From assembly GCF_040954835.1 (NCBI RefSeq), contig NC_090696.1:76693722-76757721 (forward strand): a stretch of DNA of 64,000 nt. Reading direction: 5' to 3'. Under the pieces are notes generated by a model. The model did no database searches, was not told the origin of the DNA, and worked only from the letters and a program-made list of their open reading frames with translations. This document shows positions 24,089 through 36,700 of this stretch, in pieces (positions within the stretch are counted from its first letter, which is position 1; each line of letters begins with the position of its first letter). A program made the translations under genes and the position numbers. This DNA is from Lepisosteus oculatus (Eukaryota > Chordata > Actinopteri > Semionotiformes > Lepisosteidae).

Positions 24089-27000
24089 CTAAAAACACAA
24101 AACTAAAGGATAGCGCAGGTTATTTCTGCTGGGTGCCTCCTGCATGTTGGATTCCAAGAGGACTACGAATCTGTTCATGGAAAAGGCTTCTTATTGTATG
24201 AGTTTGACTTACATAAACCCACAGCTGGGCTTCAGCGCATTAGAAATATAAAAAAAGATATATATTGATTTTTAAAGGATATGTTTTTAGGGTTATCGAC
24301 CCTGCCAAACTATGTGTAGAAGACTTTGAAAGATAAACATAAAGATTGATTTTGCACTGCCATATGACAACAAATCTTAAAATGCACTCTACGTTCAATC
24401 CTGCATATAGACTCCATTTAACGGTACGTTATCCAGTGAGCCAAAAAAAACAAAAAAAAATGTTAAATCTAATCAAAATTAGAGGAAATGTATCCACATG
24501 CTGGGCCAAATATCTTCCCCAAGTCTAATGAAAAATGTACCCAAAATTGAATTCAAATGAATAATCACACTATTCTGGCAGATGACTTTCCTGGAGAAGG
24601 CTGGATTTTGTCATTCATAAAAGGAAGTACTCCAAACTAACAAAAACTCCCATTGCTGACAATCAATATCCGAGTGCTTTATGAAAACTACAACTTCATA
24701 TTTTCCATTCCCTTTTATAGAAACACACTGAACTTCACAATTTAAATACACAAAGCAAGTGACTTTGCCACAAGACCTACTCCCTGTGATGCCCTAGAAA
24801 GAGCAGCAATAGTTTTGTGTTTTTAATTCTTCAAATGAAACATTAAGAACCTGTTAGGAGGCTAATTGTCTTCAGGGAACATTGGCCCTGGTGTGAGTGT
24901 GTCTTTGTGCGTCCTGTGCCCAGGCTGTACCCTGCCTGGTGGCTGTTGCTTGCCAGGAAGGGGCTCCTCCGCCCCTGTGACCCTGTACTGGATACAAGAT
25001 GGATGGATGGAATATCTTCAGTGCGATGTTCCGATGGAACTGCATCCTGGAGATCAAACCTTGGAGGTAATAAGGTTCTGACAACTGCTACTACTGGACA
25101 GATATCCAGGGCTTCACACTGAAGTCACCGAACAAGGATTAACATCTCTGAGCAAAGTGCAGGACGTCCACAGAGATTTACATCACCTGCAAGTCTGCAA
25201 TCCAAGGGAATCAACCAAAACAGTCAATAAAATACAAATGCAACCAAAGGGCACCTGTTTAGTACTGTTTGGTAAAAAGCCTGTGGTTTAAAGGATATGC
25301 AATGGCTTTTTAATGCCCTTACCTAAGCCTGTACTTTAAGGGAACATAAACTGATCTACAATTTGTAGAAAAGGGTAAAATATACAGTAGGTTTAATTAA
25401 TCTCTCAACCATGAAACGGAAGTGGAATTAGATCTGGAAATGTTGAAGGTTTTCTTCCTTTATTGCTTGTACAGTATATGATTTTCTAACCCACTATGAT
25501 TCCATAGACCCCAGTCAGCAAGACTTGCTCCTGTGTTTTATCACACACAAACACTGGGTTGACCTGAGAGCTAAGCAGACAGTATTGCCACCAGAGTGCT
25601 TGAAAGTGTTGTAACTATTTATACCACTGATCAGCTTAAAACATGCCAACAAATACAGTATGTTAGTGTCATAGTTTCTTATCTTTAACTAAACTTCTCT
25701 AAGAAATGCCATGGACAGGGGACCTACTGTACAGCACCTTTGACTGTCTGACATTGGGTCACCCCTCATGTACAGATAGTGTGGAATTAAATGAACATCT
25801 TCATCTGTTCTAAAACATTTGCTCGATTTGACAGGTCAGACCAAAGATTGCTGGGCAAAGAAAGACCATAATTCGGTTGTTTTTCTGAAATAATTCTAAC
25901 CCTTAAGAAGCATGGGAAATCAGCTGTTTTGTAATAAGACTATTCTCTTTGCTATATAGGTGAACGATAAGCAAGAGAGCACCTGGGAAGTGTCTAGGAA
26001 AGCACGTGTCTACTCCAACTTCCGAGTCTTCAATTCAAACTGTTGTAGATTTTATTACAACACATTATCAGCACATTAATGAACAAATGTTACTGGTTTT
26101 ATCAGAAAACTAAGAAACAAGCGTTGCTCTGTCTCTACCTGTGCAAAACAAAAACGGCCGTACACAGGCTGGCAGATGTTTAAAATGAAGTACCGATGCT
26201 TTTTAACATTTGAAAATTCATGCAGACAGGTAAGACGTCTTACCAGAGGCTACAGCTTTAAAATGTTCATTTAAGGCTGTGCACAGCCTGCGAAAAGGAA
26301 CAGCCCTTAAATTAAACAGACCAGATAAATTTCATTAAACGCCTTTCTGCGCATAATACGAATATGGTATTACTAATATCAAATTGACAGAAATCTGTTT
26401 AATAGATTTGTGTTACATTCTTCCAAATACTAGAACACGAATTATACTAGGGCTTCAAAGTTTCTGTCCATTTTTTTAACTGGGTTTATGCACAGCAATG
26501 GAAGATAATTTTCTACACAGGGGCATAAAAGTGATACACATATGCGATCATCAGTTAGCCTCCGAAACATAAGGAGTTTCAACATTTCGCTTTGCGAAGC
26601 ACAGGAATAAACGTGACACATTTTCACTGGAATTTTGATCTTGTCTCGTCACGCAAAGAACAGGTATGTCCGTGTTTGTTTGTTTGTTTTTAATTCTAAG
26701 CACTCGAATGATGTTTTAGAACACGGGTGGTATATCGCGGAACGGTACAAACCTGAAATAACAATAATGATCACGATGCGTCTGCAACATGAGTCGAGCC
26801 ATTGAAAAGCGAGAAGAGAAAAGACTGTGTTTTATGTTAGAAAAAAAGTTCTTACCGTGTACGGAATCCAAAGTTGGAGTGTCTGTTCAAAACATTCATT
26901 TGCTGCGCGGTGAAATATTCCTCCTACATTACCACGTGTTCCATCCCTTTAAAAAAGAGGGCTTTTTCCCAATCCATGACATTTAAACCAATAAGTGTTT

Positions 27001-27375
27001 GAGAAGCATGGGCGTGTACAGTATTGCACTACATTTAGTTTGAACTCTAGGAGATAGGTTTCGGAGTAACTGAACCTGCCTCTGGTTATCTTTTACATAT
27101 GGCTGTGCCAAGTTTAAGCAACTTTCCCGATGTCTGATCCTTTTTAAACCTGAAAATCATCTTTTTTTTTTGAGTCTCGGACAGCAGCAAAACTTTCCTA
27201 TGGTGTGGTATTCAATGTAAATTTAAATACAAAAAACATACATTCCGCAAAAAGTTTAGCTAGAGGTAATTGATTAAAAGAATGGAAACGATTCGTAATG
27301 CGCCCGAAGAGTAAGACATATATTTTATCAGAAGTTCAGGTGGGTAGCTGCGTCAGCATGCGTAGGCTGCAAAGG
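24089..27375. other. intergenic interval with one possible 5' exon
   Basis: Mostly AT-rich DNA. At 26856-26899 the minus strand has an ATG followed by 14 open codons (MNVLNRHSNFGFRT) and a donor CG|GTAAGA. Its phase is compatible with the exon-like ORF at 23979-24088. No repeats recognised apart from the LINE/SINE end near 24.9 kb. Confidence 0.3.
24876..25025 (+). mobile_element. fish LINE/SINE 3'-end repeat
   Basis: Contains CCAGGCTGTACCCTGCCTGG, GACCCTGTACTGGATACAAG and a GATGGATGG terminus, matching the widespread fish repeat end in which CCCTGTACTGGAT is followed by GATGGATGG. Confidence 0.6.
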
Positions 27376-27533
27376 AACAAGTAATAGGTTTATTCCATGC
27401 TGAAAAAAAGAAGAAAGAGAACACAACGTTTCGGCCGTGGAGAAGACACCTGACACCTGAAGAAGGCTCCACGGCCGAAACGTTGTGTTCTCTTTCTTCT
27501 TTTTTTCAGCATGGAATAAACCTATTACTTGTT
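27376..27533. mobile_element. Penelope-like terminal palindrome, 67-bp perfect arms
   Basis: Left arm 27376-27442 and right arm 27467-27533 are exact reverse complements around a 24-nt spacer. Each arm carries ACGGCCGAAACGTTGTGTTC and CAGCATGGAATAAACCTATT. Just inside the right arm is ACCTGAAGAAGGCTCC, giving a hammerhead-ribozyme-like CTGAAGA...GAAAC core. The same terminus at 44.4 kb is linked to a GIY-YIG-like reading frame, which supports a Penelope-like origin. Confidence 0.75.
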
Positions 27534-28117
27534 ATTTTATCAGAATACAATCTCCCCAGAACACTGAATTTGTAGTAACTTTATGAGTGCAGTATCTGGC
27601 ATTATATTTGTGTGTGGTTATTTCTGCTGGTACTACATTTTTTTTGTTACAATTAACATCATAACGGCAATAGACCGTAATGCCTTTAAAATGATTTATT
27701 TTACTTCAAATGACAGACCGAACTGTACGTTATGTGTTCTAAACACGTTTGGTTCTTATACCTTTTCACGCTCGGAACTGTTTCGTACTCAGTTTATGGT
27801 AAGACGTATTAAGCGGGTTTCCGTAATAGCCTGGACAAACAATTACATAATTGGGGTTTATATCTAGCAGGTAGTCTGGTGGCTCGCTCGCTTCTCAAGG
27901 GCAGGGGTATTATTAGGCGGTCTCTCCCACGCCTCCCCCTGAGCTGGTGATCTGAGGGCCTCTGGCGCAGACCAGCTGTAACTCGAGTCGCCCAGGCTGC
28001 GGTGCGCCTCAGGGGCGGATGAAGAGGGTGTCCTTCTTATAGGTCAAATGCTCCTTTGCATTATCACAAAAACTGTAGCACGCACCTTTCTCTACCCTTC
28101 AGGTCAGAACAAGTAGT

Positions 28118-28405
28118 TTAAGATCAGATCACTTTATTGGCCATATACAGTACAATTTCTTACATTAGGAATTTGCCTTCACACATACTGCAGCTTGCTC
28201 TCCATGAGACACACAAGCAGGGAGAGAGAGAAGCTTAGGGTCAGAGCACAGGGTCAGCCATTTATACAGCACCCCTTGAGCAGCTGGGGTTAAGGGCCTT
28301 GCTCAGGGGCCCAAGTGAGTAGGATTCCTCTGCCGGTCACAGGATATGAACCAGCAACCTTCCAGGAAGGGGTACAGATCCTTATCCACAGAGCCACCAC
28401 TCCAC
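28118..28405 (-). mobile_element. tRNA-derived SINE
   Basis: On the minus strand the 5' end reads GTGGTGGCTCTGTGG (A-box-like) and then GGTTGCTGGTTCATATCC (B-box-like). Next come GGGCCCCTGAGCAAGGCCCT and a 3' end containing GGCCAATAAAGTGATCTGAT. Overall this is a fish tRNA-SINE layout. Confidence 0.6.
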
Positions 28406-28574
28406 TCAGGCCATTATACACTACTCGTCTGATCAGAGATGCATAAAACACAATTAGGCGTTCCCTGCCAAATGTAATTATAAGGGCCCTGGGCACTAGA
28501 GGCAGTAAAGAGGACTTCTGCCTGCTCTCTGAATTGCATATAGGCCTGATGATCAGAGACCAGGATCCAGTAGG

Positions 28575-28755
28575 TTAGGGGTGTCCAGTCCTGGTTCTGG
28601 AGGGGCTTTATTGGAGGTTTTCTAGAGCTCTTTTTGAAAAGAAGAAGCTGTTAAATTGGGCCAGTAACCAGCAGGTGTAGCTCGTTAAGAGCTGAGCTGG
28701 AGTGAAAACCATCAGACAGACTGGTCCTCCAGGACCAGGACTGGACAGCCCTGCT
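28575..28755. mobile_element. hAT-like non-autonomous element (MITE)
   Basis: About 180 bp with terminal inverted repeats: left GGGGTGTCCAGTCCTGGTTC, right reading in reverse complement CAGGGCTGTCCAGTCCTGGT. CAGGG-type ends are typical of hAT elements. An 8-bp target duplication is not evident. Confidence 0.6.
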
Positions 28756-29387
28756 GTAAGTAGCTGTTACTTCTGGTTTGTGATCAATTACTCATTCCTG
28801 TTTTCATCGTTTTCTTTTTCTTTTGGTTTAACAGCATTGCTGTTCCACTAGATACACAGGGAGATCAGAGAGGTTTCTAATGGGAGGTGGACTACCTGGC
28901 TCTTTGGTAGTTAGAAGTTTGGTAATTGGGCTTTTGTAGCGTATTAATCCTTTGATCATGTTCATGCAGTGTTTTGTTAGTTTGTGTAGCTTGACGTGGT
29001 TGTGTGTTTGAGGCACCTTCTTGTATTTCTTGAGACATTTGAGGAGTGAGGTGGAACCGGTCGCACTGTTCTGTGAGTTTAGAAATCTGAGTCTGCTTGT
29101 GTGAACAGTGTCTTTTTCTAGGAAAGATTCCATCTCCTCATTTATTCAGAAGCCATGCAAATCCTTATAGTCTTATATGTGAAATCACAAGAACATTTAC
29201 AGTAGTTAACATTAACACATATTTGTTTAAATTGTCAGCTTTACATTCATTGTTTAAGGTGAGGACTTTATTGAACGCCTTGGCATTTTTATAAAATATT
29301 CAAACTATTATAAACTTTTTCAAATTGTGAAACTTCAGGAATCTGATTCATATTCTTATTTGAATTGCTTCACAATTTCATTTTATA

Positions 29388-29665
29388 ATTATAATTCTTA
29401 CACTTATATAGTATTCTTTTCAAGAAACACCCTGGGATCTTTAATGACCACAGAGAGTTCTGTCTTATCTAAAGGACAGCACCTCCTTACAGTATAGTTT
29501 TCCCATCACTGTACTAGAGCATTAGAACCCACACAGACCTAAGGGTGAGCACCCCCTACTGGCCCCACTTACACCACTTCCAGCAGCAACCTTAGTTTTT
29601 CCCAGGACTCTCCCTTCCTGGTACTGGCCAGACTCACACCTGCTGAGTTTCAGTGGGCTGCAGGT
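29388..29665 (-). mobile_element. 5S-derived SINE, internally deleted
   Basis: Reverse-orientation copy with the AAACACCCTGGGATCTTTAA, TGACCACAGAGAG, CACCCCCTACTGGCCCCACT and TACTGGCCAGACTCACACCT blocks. The tail end (CTTATATAGTATTCTTTTC) joins directly to the body, so roughly 200 bp of the 3' body are missing. Confidence 0.7.
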
Positions 29666-29990
29666 TTTGAGCACAGTTACTGTACATATTACACTTAAAA
29701 TGCAGAACTTAACCTTTTCTGGTTGACTGTCTCTTGTGGAGATTGGCATGTCATTAGTTTTAATTGCAACAGTTGATAAAACTGGGGATTGCAAAACTGA
29801 AAATTACAAAGAAGCTGAAGTGTGCCCTCTGCTGTTTCAAACAATGTGAAAATGAGTACAGTACTGTGTCAAAAGTTTTTTTTTTAATTACAATCTTTTA
29901 CCAACCAAAAATGCATTTTTTGTTTAGCTGGAATTCATATATAAGAGTGGCATGCATGAAATAATTATTTCTCCAATCACCCAGGCAATA

Positions 29991-30027
29991 GTAACGCACA
30001 GTGTTACACAGTTACACAGTGCGTTGC
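29991..30027. repeat. imperfect hairpin
   Basis: GTAACGCACAGTGT and ACACAGTGCGTTGC are inverted copies (12 of 14 positions) around a short loop containing TACACAGTT. Function unknown. Confidence 0.5.
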
Positions 30028-30954
30028 GCAGAGTAACGAATCCACCGTACCCTGGTGAAATAAGGAATACCGCACCAGGTACAGAACTGGTAATAACACC
30101 AGAGGAAAATAATTTCAATAAACAGCAAGAAAAATGAAAGAAAATAGAAAGATATAAGAAAATGAGGAAAAGATGCTTCAGCGGAAGAGCAGTAAGAGCC
30201 CAACCCTTGGTAGAGTAATACAACAAAGCTATTGTTCCATTGGAACCTCCTGAAGTATGAAACACAGGACCATGTGAGGTACAGAATGAGTAGTGCAAGA
30301 CATGGGTGGCGGGATATTATTGTCACATCTGGCGGGAGAAAGACAACTGGAGTTAAAACAGAAGGTTGGAAGAAGACGCTCCAGCAGCGGGCGGTAAGCG
30401 AGAGCCGCGCGGGTGTCGGGACAGACTCAGGTCCAGTCTGGGCAGGTGAGTGTGAGCAGGTAGGTGCTGGGGGGAGAGGTGGTCTCTCCACGGGGGGGGT
30501 GCTGCAGGTGAGGAATGGCAGCAGGAGGCAGGAGAGAGAAAGAGAGGGGGGAAAGGCATCACCTGGTGCCAGGCAGCGGTTGTGGGGCCTGGCCAAGAAG
30601 GAGAGACGCTAGAGCAGTTGTCTGAGAGAGGCAGAGTGATGGTGGTGGTGGAGAAGATAAATGAGCAGGAACCCTTGGATTTGCTTCTCAGCACACTGGA
30701 TCCCGAAGTTCTTCACCCACAGGAGAGGAGCCACTTCACCCACCACTGAAGAGCAGCTCCAACAGCAGCCTTGCGGCGCGGCAGCAAAACTGCAGAAGAA
30801 ACAAAACACCGATCCCTCCCCACATACTGTAAGAGAAGGGAAAAACAGCAGGCTAGATTATGCAGTGGAAGTCAGAGAGCACACTGGGGTTAACACCCTC
30901 GCTCTTACGAAAGAGATGTATCATGACCACGAGCTGTTGGGAGTTTAATATCTT

Positions 30955-31110
30955 ATCCTCAGGACAGCACCTCCAACGGTACTGTTTCCAGTCACATTGC
31001 TACACAACAGGTTTAGGGATTCCGGTCCTGTGGGAAGGGCACCACCTACTGGTCAGCCTGGCTTTGCTGAGAGGCCTCCCATCCTGGTAACACCCAGGCA
31101 AGGCTCTGCT
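30955..31110 (-). mobile_element. degenerate 5S-derived SINE fragment
   Basis: Weak matches to the SINE body in reverse orientation (CAGGACAGCACCTCCAACGG, GGGCACCACCTACTGG, GGCCTCCCATCCTGG). Confidence 0.4.
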
Positions 31111-31899
31111 GCTTTCCGAGGCCCTACGAGACGTATAGGAACCACCCCACATACGTATGCTACAGGTGTACGAGTCTGGGTTTGTCGAAGAAAGGAATAA
31201 TCGGGATTTAAAGGGGAACTGCAAGGCTATTTTTATATTTCGGAGTTAAAAAGTATCAGCATCGATTTGTGCATTTCCAACCCCCATGAAAGTAAAACGT
31301 TCACAGTAACTTGTAAAACTTCCAATTCACATCACAAAACAGACAAGATTTCCAGGTATGCACAGATCCATGTTCTGCGATTCAGAACGAAGCAACAGAA
31401 CTGGTGACACAAAGCAGCCCTACGACATTGTAGACACATCTCTTTTAATCCAATAAAAAATATTGCTCTCAACTTCAAAATGGTTTTGCCAACAAATACT
31501 ACTTGTTAACTCTGCATGCAGATCACGTTGGGACATTTCTGCTGTGAAATATCTGCTGCATTACCTATTTGTTTGCTCATACATCACAGTGCATCAGTCT
31601 TCACAGTGACTAGTGAGCAGGAAGGGCCGCATCACGTCACAGTTCTCGGGAACTCTCGCTGTCTCCTGTGAAAAGCCCATGGGAGTGTGACAACATGGCG
31701 ACTTACAGCACTTTCACAAAGTTCACGATTTCATGCTCACTTCGAAATTTGTAAACATCTTTCTATAATGAACATTTACAGTTGTACATTACAACATGAA
31801 CATTGAATGAACATTTATTCATCGTGTTGTAAAAATAATTGAAATGGTTTCTGGGCTTAAGGTTAAGGACTTAAGGACTTAATGGTCTCTGGACGTCTT

Positions 31900-32215
31900 G
31901 ACAGGTTAGAAGAACTGAATTCTTTGGTCTTGAACAGGGAAGACTATGTGAGGTCTTGATTCAAGTACTCAAATATTCAAGAAACTGACAAAGTCTAGCC
32001 AGTGGACTTCTTCATAATCAACTGTAAAATGTGATTGAACGAAACTAAGGATAAGAGTATTCAGGTCTATTAAGACAGGAGGAACTTCTTTATACAATGG
32101 TGGTGGAAGTCTGGAACAAGCTACCCAGCCGTGTTGTTGAAGGCCCTTCGAGACGAACAGTAGCTGGATGAGATCAGGTGACTACAAGCCACCAAATGAG
32201 AACCATCTTGGAACT
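31900..32215 (+). mobile_element. degenerate LINE ORF2 C-terminal fragment
   Basis: Plus-strand copy beginning near GGTCTTGAACAGGGAAGACT, passing through GGACTTCTTCATAA and AGGAGGAACTTCTTTATAC, to AGTCTGGAACAAGCTACCCA. It is the coding orientation of the FFTQ..VxVWNKLP tail with frameshifts. Confidence 0.55.
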
Positions 32216-33771
32216 CGCAAGCTTTTTAGGGAATGAACTCTGCGCCAGACAGCAGTGCTATCTGGTTACACTAGCGAAGCTCGAAGAGGATGAGCTCATT
32301 TCACAGTCAGGAGAATCTGGTACATGGATTACCTGAGTAACGCACAGACAGGTGGGAATAATTATTGTTTCATAATTTAATGATTATAACTGTAACAACC
32401 GTATGTAGGACAGGGATGGAGAAGTATGGGCCTTAACTATCTGTACTTTTCTAATACAGAATGATTGAAAACTAGTGCATCAATGGCCCTTGTGGGCTGG
32501 AGTTGATGGAGTCCCATCCTTGATGAAATCAAAGTCAAACCCTCCAATAGCACCAAGTAGCAAATATGGAAATCAACCACGTTTGGGGATAAGTCCATAG
32601 AGACCCTCATCTGTGTTCCTGGCCAGGAAAGCCCACCATCCTGCAGACTCTGACGTTGACTCCTCAACCCAGAGCGCTTGGGAATTTCAGGTCCCTGAAT
32701 AATTGATTCTTTCCATTTAGGAAGGGTACGGCTCCGATGAACTCTGCGGTCCAGTGTGGCGCGAAGGAGTGCCCATGGTGTATTTGTGTCACTCTCACAC
32801 CATTTTGCTCATCTGCAAAACACAGGAAATTACAGAGACAGACCAGCCCTCAGAGCCACTGTCTCCCTTGCAAACCCACTTTGTTTTTATCACTTTTTCC
32901 TTTAAATTATCTTATAAGATTTTGAGTTTTCAAGACATTAACTTCAACATGTGGCGCTAATTAATATTTTTAGAACAAGACAGGCTTAATTGTTTGTTTT
33001 CACTTTAGATCGGGCCATCGCGGGGCATCCGAAGTAATGTGAGGCTGCTCACGATGAGCCATTGTAGGATCAAGCACAGCTCTGACCCGAGTCCAGTCTA
33101 ACTGACCTCATGTCGTTTCAGGCCCAGTGCTCGCTACCTACCTGAACATGAGACACAGCTGTAGCAATACACTAATATGCAGCACAGTGAGCACCTTCTC
33201 TCTATATTATCCTTCCTTTTCACTAACCATACGTGCATAGAAATAGCTTGCACTGTTTTTTATTAATCCGTCTAATATCTGGTAGTACTTGACCACAAGT
33301 GTCGTTCAGTCGCTCAGCCAGGTGACCTTCCTTGTCTTTATCATTCTGAGCATTTTACAAGATCCATTATAAAAATGCTTTTTATGCACGTATGCATGTA
33401 CTGTATGTGTGCGTGTTTCATGAACGTTTACTATCCTTTATTCGTGTTTCTGGATATGAAGGAACAGGGTGCCAGGCTGGGATAACCAGGCTTCTGCACT
33501 ATCCAGACTAATCGGCAGACTTTAGGACCGTGATGTTGTCGTGGTAAGCCCTAGAGGCTGATGGGTGAATCTCAAACCGCAGGAAGACAAACCGTGACCG
33601 TAGCACCTGGGGCAGATTTAATTCAATAACATACAAACGTATGGGTGACGTGAGATGTTTATTGGACTTATTAGATGGACATACACACGCACCTAACCCT
33701 GCGAACACTTAGGAGTGTGGGACCAAAATAATTTCGCTGCACTAGCAGGTGCTGGGAACGGTCCTTTTGTA

Positions 33772-33798
33772 ATGATGGAGCACATCAGAACGCCGAAG
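33772..33798 (+). CDS. MTMR7: MTMR7 exon 1 (coding part)
   Basis: Tandem ATGATG, then GAG CAC ATC AGA ACG CCG AAG and donor GTAAGG. The second ATG (33775) gives the conserved start MEHIRTPK and has A at -3 and G at +4. The first ATG would add one Met. No CpG island or TATA box is obvious upstream. Confidence 0.88.
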
Positions 33799-36700
33799 GT
33801 AAGGGACTTTCTTGTGCTGATGATCAGCAAAAAAGATCCATCATCATTATCGATGTGGTGGCTCATCATGAATTGTCAGTGCACACCCGTTTGCGTGCGA
33901 GAGAGAATTCGTGTATTTTGCTGAAGTGCAATAACGCGGCATGGCCATTCATGCAGTACAGTACGTATTGGCTTGTATTTGACAGAATGGAAATGACTAA
34001 GAATCGCTGAGCATTTGTTATTGAATATTGTAACAGCGTTTGCAGTGCTCTTGTATAACCGCTTCATTGCCTAGATGCTACACTGAGTTCTGTGTATTGT
34101 ACCAGAATAATGAATAAGGGAAATGTAATGGCCCTTATTTAAGTAATTTAAGGAAATGGCTAGAATGTGCGTCTTTAAAGTCAAAATGTACCCACGGTTG
34201 GGTCTTGGTTTAATTTGCCGTTAATACAGGTGAGTTGCGGCCCGTCGTGTCGGTTGCTTTCCTGGGATTTTGTCATGTTTTCCTCCTCCACCGTGAGGGC
34301 CTCACTCGGGATAGGTTAATGTAAAAGTAATTAGATCCCCCAGAAGCCTCCCTCCTCCTCCTCCTCCTCTTTCTGAGCTCAGCAGCATCAGCAGCCGACC
34401 GGCGAGGAAGATGCAGCTGATGTATCAGTCCGCTGCCGTTTCAACTGTGCTCCATGGCAAAGCTTAACTTGGGGCCATGCATGTTCATGTACTGTAGAGA
34501 GCGCACATACAGTACTTTGATAAAGGAGAGCAACGGAGGCGAGATTAAATAATGGGTGTGATGAAGCCATTTTATTAATACATTACAAGGGATGTTGCAA
34601 GATGGCACTTCACTAAAATCACGTTCAGTACCCGATGCGTACAAAAAAAACAAAAAACGAATAGTTTTATTTTTCCGTTTTGACTTGTTTTGGTATTCTT
34701 TACCGCTTCTGTGTTTCTCCTAACATCCCTTAATAAAGAGGTATTAGTATTACCTGCTGTGTGTATGGTGCTGTCATGTACTGTCCATAGTCCAAAAATG
34801 GTTTTTATTTACCACAAGCGTATAGCATGGCAGTGTGTCAAAAAGGTTTAAATTAACAATGAAATTATTAATTTGATTAATGTGTTCTCTTAGTCACTAT
34901 TTTCTGTATTGTTTTGTTTTATTATTCTGTGCTCTTAAAATGTAATAAAACTGCTTGAGAAGCCTGCAGTGAACAATCTTCTGAGATTTTTGTTGGAAAG
35001 GAAAAAAATGTTTTTGCTTATATTATTCTGAAATTGTTAACATAAGCCAAATGTCAGGCTTTGAATTGTGGAATTGCAGAATATATACAGTATTTTGATT
35101 AAAATTGTGCACTGGAGGGGTGACGTCGGATTGCAGTGGGAGTAACAAACTGATTCAGACGGATTTGGGATTTTCTACTCGTCTTCTCCTGGGTTTTTTT
35201 CAGGTTGAAAACGTCCGTCTGATTGACGGAGTGTCTTCCAGGAAAGCAGCGGTGGGCACACTCTACCTGACCGCAACTCACGTCATCTTTGTGGAAAATG
35301 TGTCGGAGACTCGCAGGGAGACCTGGGTAGGCACTCGAGCTCACTTTGACAGTGCAGTGCGCGCCAGACGTCTGACTGATGCCTTGGAGAAACGCTGAAA
35401 ATGTCAGCGCGCTTCTTAGAGTTGTTGTTTACAGTGAATTGCTCGTTATTCAGCTGATGCTTTAGCCCAGAGCAGCCTACATTCGTACAGGAAGCGCCTT
35501 GCTCAGGGCTACAGGGGCCCCACCTAAGACTTGAGCTCACAGCCTTCCCGCTGGCAAGTCCAAACCCCTGCTCCCCACTGCAGAAGGCAAATCAATTCAG
35601 AAGATCCAGCTGGAAGGAAAGACAAAGGCATAATGTCCTTGCTGAAATCAGTTCTGTTAGGAGCATAGTGTAGAATGAGTCTGTTATGGCGGTGTCGCCG
35701 GGCCTCCTGATGTACTGCGTCCTTGTGTGTTTGAGCTGTGCGACTCGCCTGGACCGGTGCCTGGTTTGAAGCTGTGGTCGGGCCCCATGCCCGGCAGTGG
35801 TTTGGTGATCTGGATCAGCTGCTGAGTCTGCGGACTAGTTGTCGGGAGAGGTGGAGTGTAACGTAGCTCACAACTCATAATAAGCCTGTTGCAGTGATCC
35901 CGCGCTTTCTTAAGAGCTTTCAAATCCCCTGCGTCAAGCGGCCGGCTTCCCGGCACTGAATTCAATCCCCCGTTTCGGGAGGGGGGACTTTTAGCATAGT
36001 TGGCTCATCTACAGTAGCTGTCTGTAAGGAGCTGCTGGTGCCAGAGAGACAGCGAGCTTCCTCCCAGGTCTGGCCCCGCAGGCTACGTCAACACTAAAAC
36101 CGATCCAGACCAGTTTTTACAATGCTGTGGCCATAATAGAGCACTGAAGGAGGGCCTGTACCATCAAAGAGGGGGTAATGGATTGAAGAGCAGTGGTAAA
36201 TGTACATAATGAATATTTTATTCGGGTATTCCATAGAGCACAAAACCAATGAGTCGATTGCATTCGGGCATGGCTAATATCAGCGTAATTGAAGCCAACA
36301 TAGTATGGGGGAAGGACCATTTAAGGACACAAAAAAATGACTTAGGATGGGTGGTGTCCGTCCATTTGTAGGAAAAGAAAAGAAAGTTAACATCAAGAAG
36401 CCACTTAAAAAGGCCTTCCAGCAAACATAACATGACACACTGCGGGACTGCAAGCCGAGCAAACTAACTGGATAACAGTGAACACGGCGTATGATAGAAA
36501 CTCATTGCTGAAATTTCAATGGGATACTGAACGAGAGAACGGTTAAATTGCAGTTCATTATGGGTTATCTGCCTTGTAACGGCACCACAAGAGAGAGTCA
36601 ACACAGACGTGCACAGAAAAAAGGAGAAATCTTGTCTGACCAGATTAATATATTTGAGTAAATATGCCACTATAGATAACATTAAAGTACAACAGTATAC

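Larger units (their letters stand above)
27534..33771. other. upstream region of MTMR7, repeat-rich
   Basis: Holds the SINEs, MITE and LINE piece listed separately. A GC-rich, purine-biased block at about 30310-30620 has long but unconvincing frames on both strands. No exon of a known gene was recognised. Confidence 0.35.

Noticed and set aside
27455-27490. Active hammerhead ribozyme
   Set aside because: The core resembles CUGANGA...GAAAC but has an extra base before stem II and no visible stem III/cleavage-site partner, so only hammerhead-like is claimed.
27346-27540. CRISPR-like or terminator hairpin
   Set aside because: Inverted, not spaced direct, repeats; the sequence recurs as a transposable element terminus in a vertebrate genome.
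30012-30612. Long overlapping ORFs on both strands (194 and 126 codons)
   Set aside because: Low-complexity purine/pyrimidine-biased block; no recognisable motif, and both strands are open for compositional reasons.
33715-33771. N-terminal extension of MTMR7 from an upstream in-frame GTG
   Set aside because: No ATG in frame there; the conserved protein starts at MEHIRTPK.
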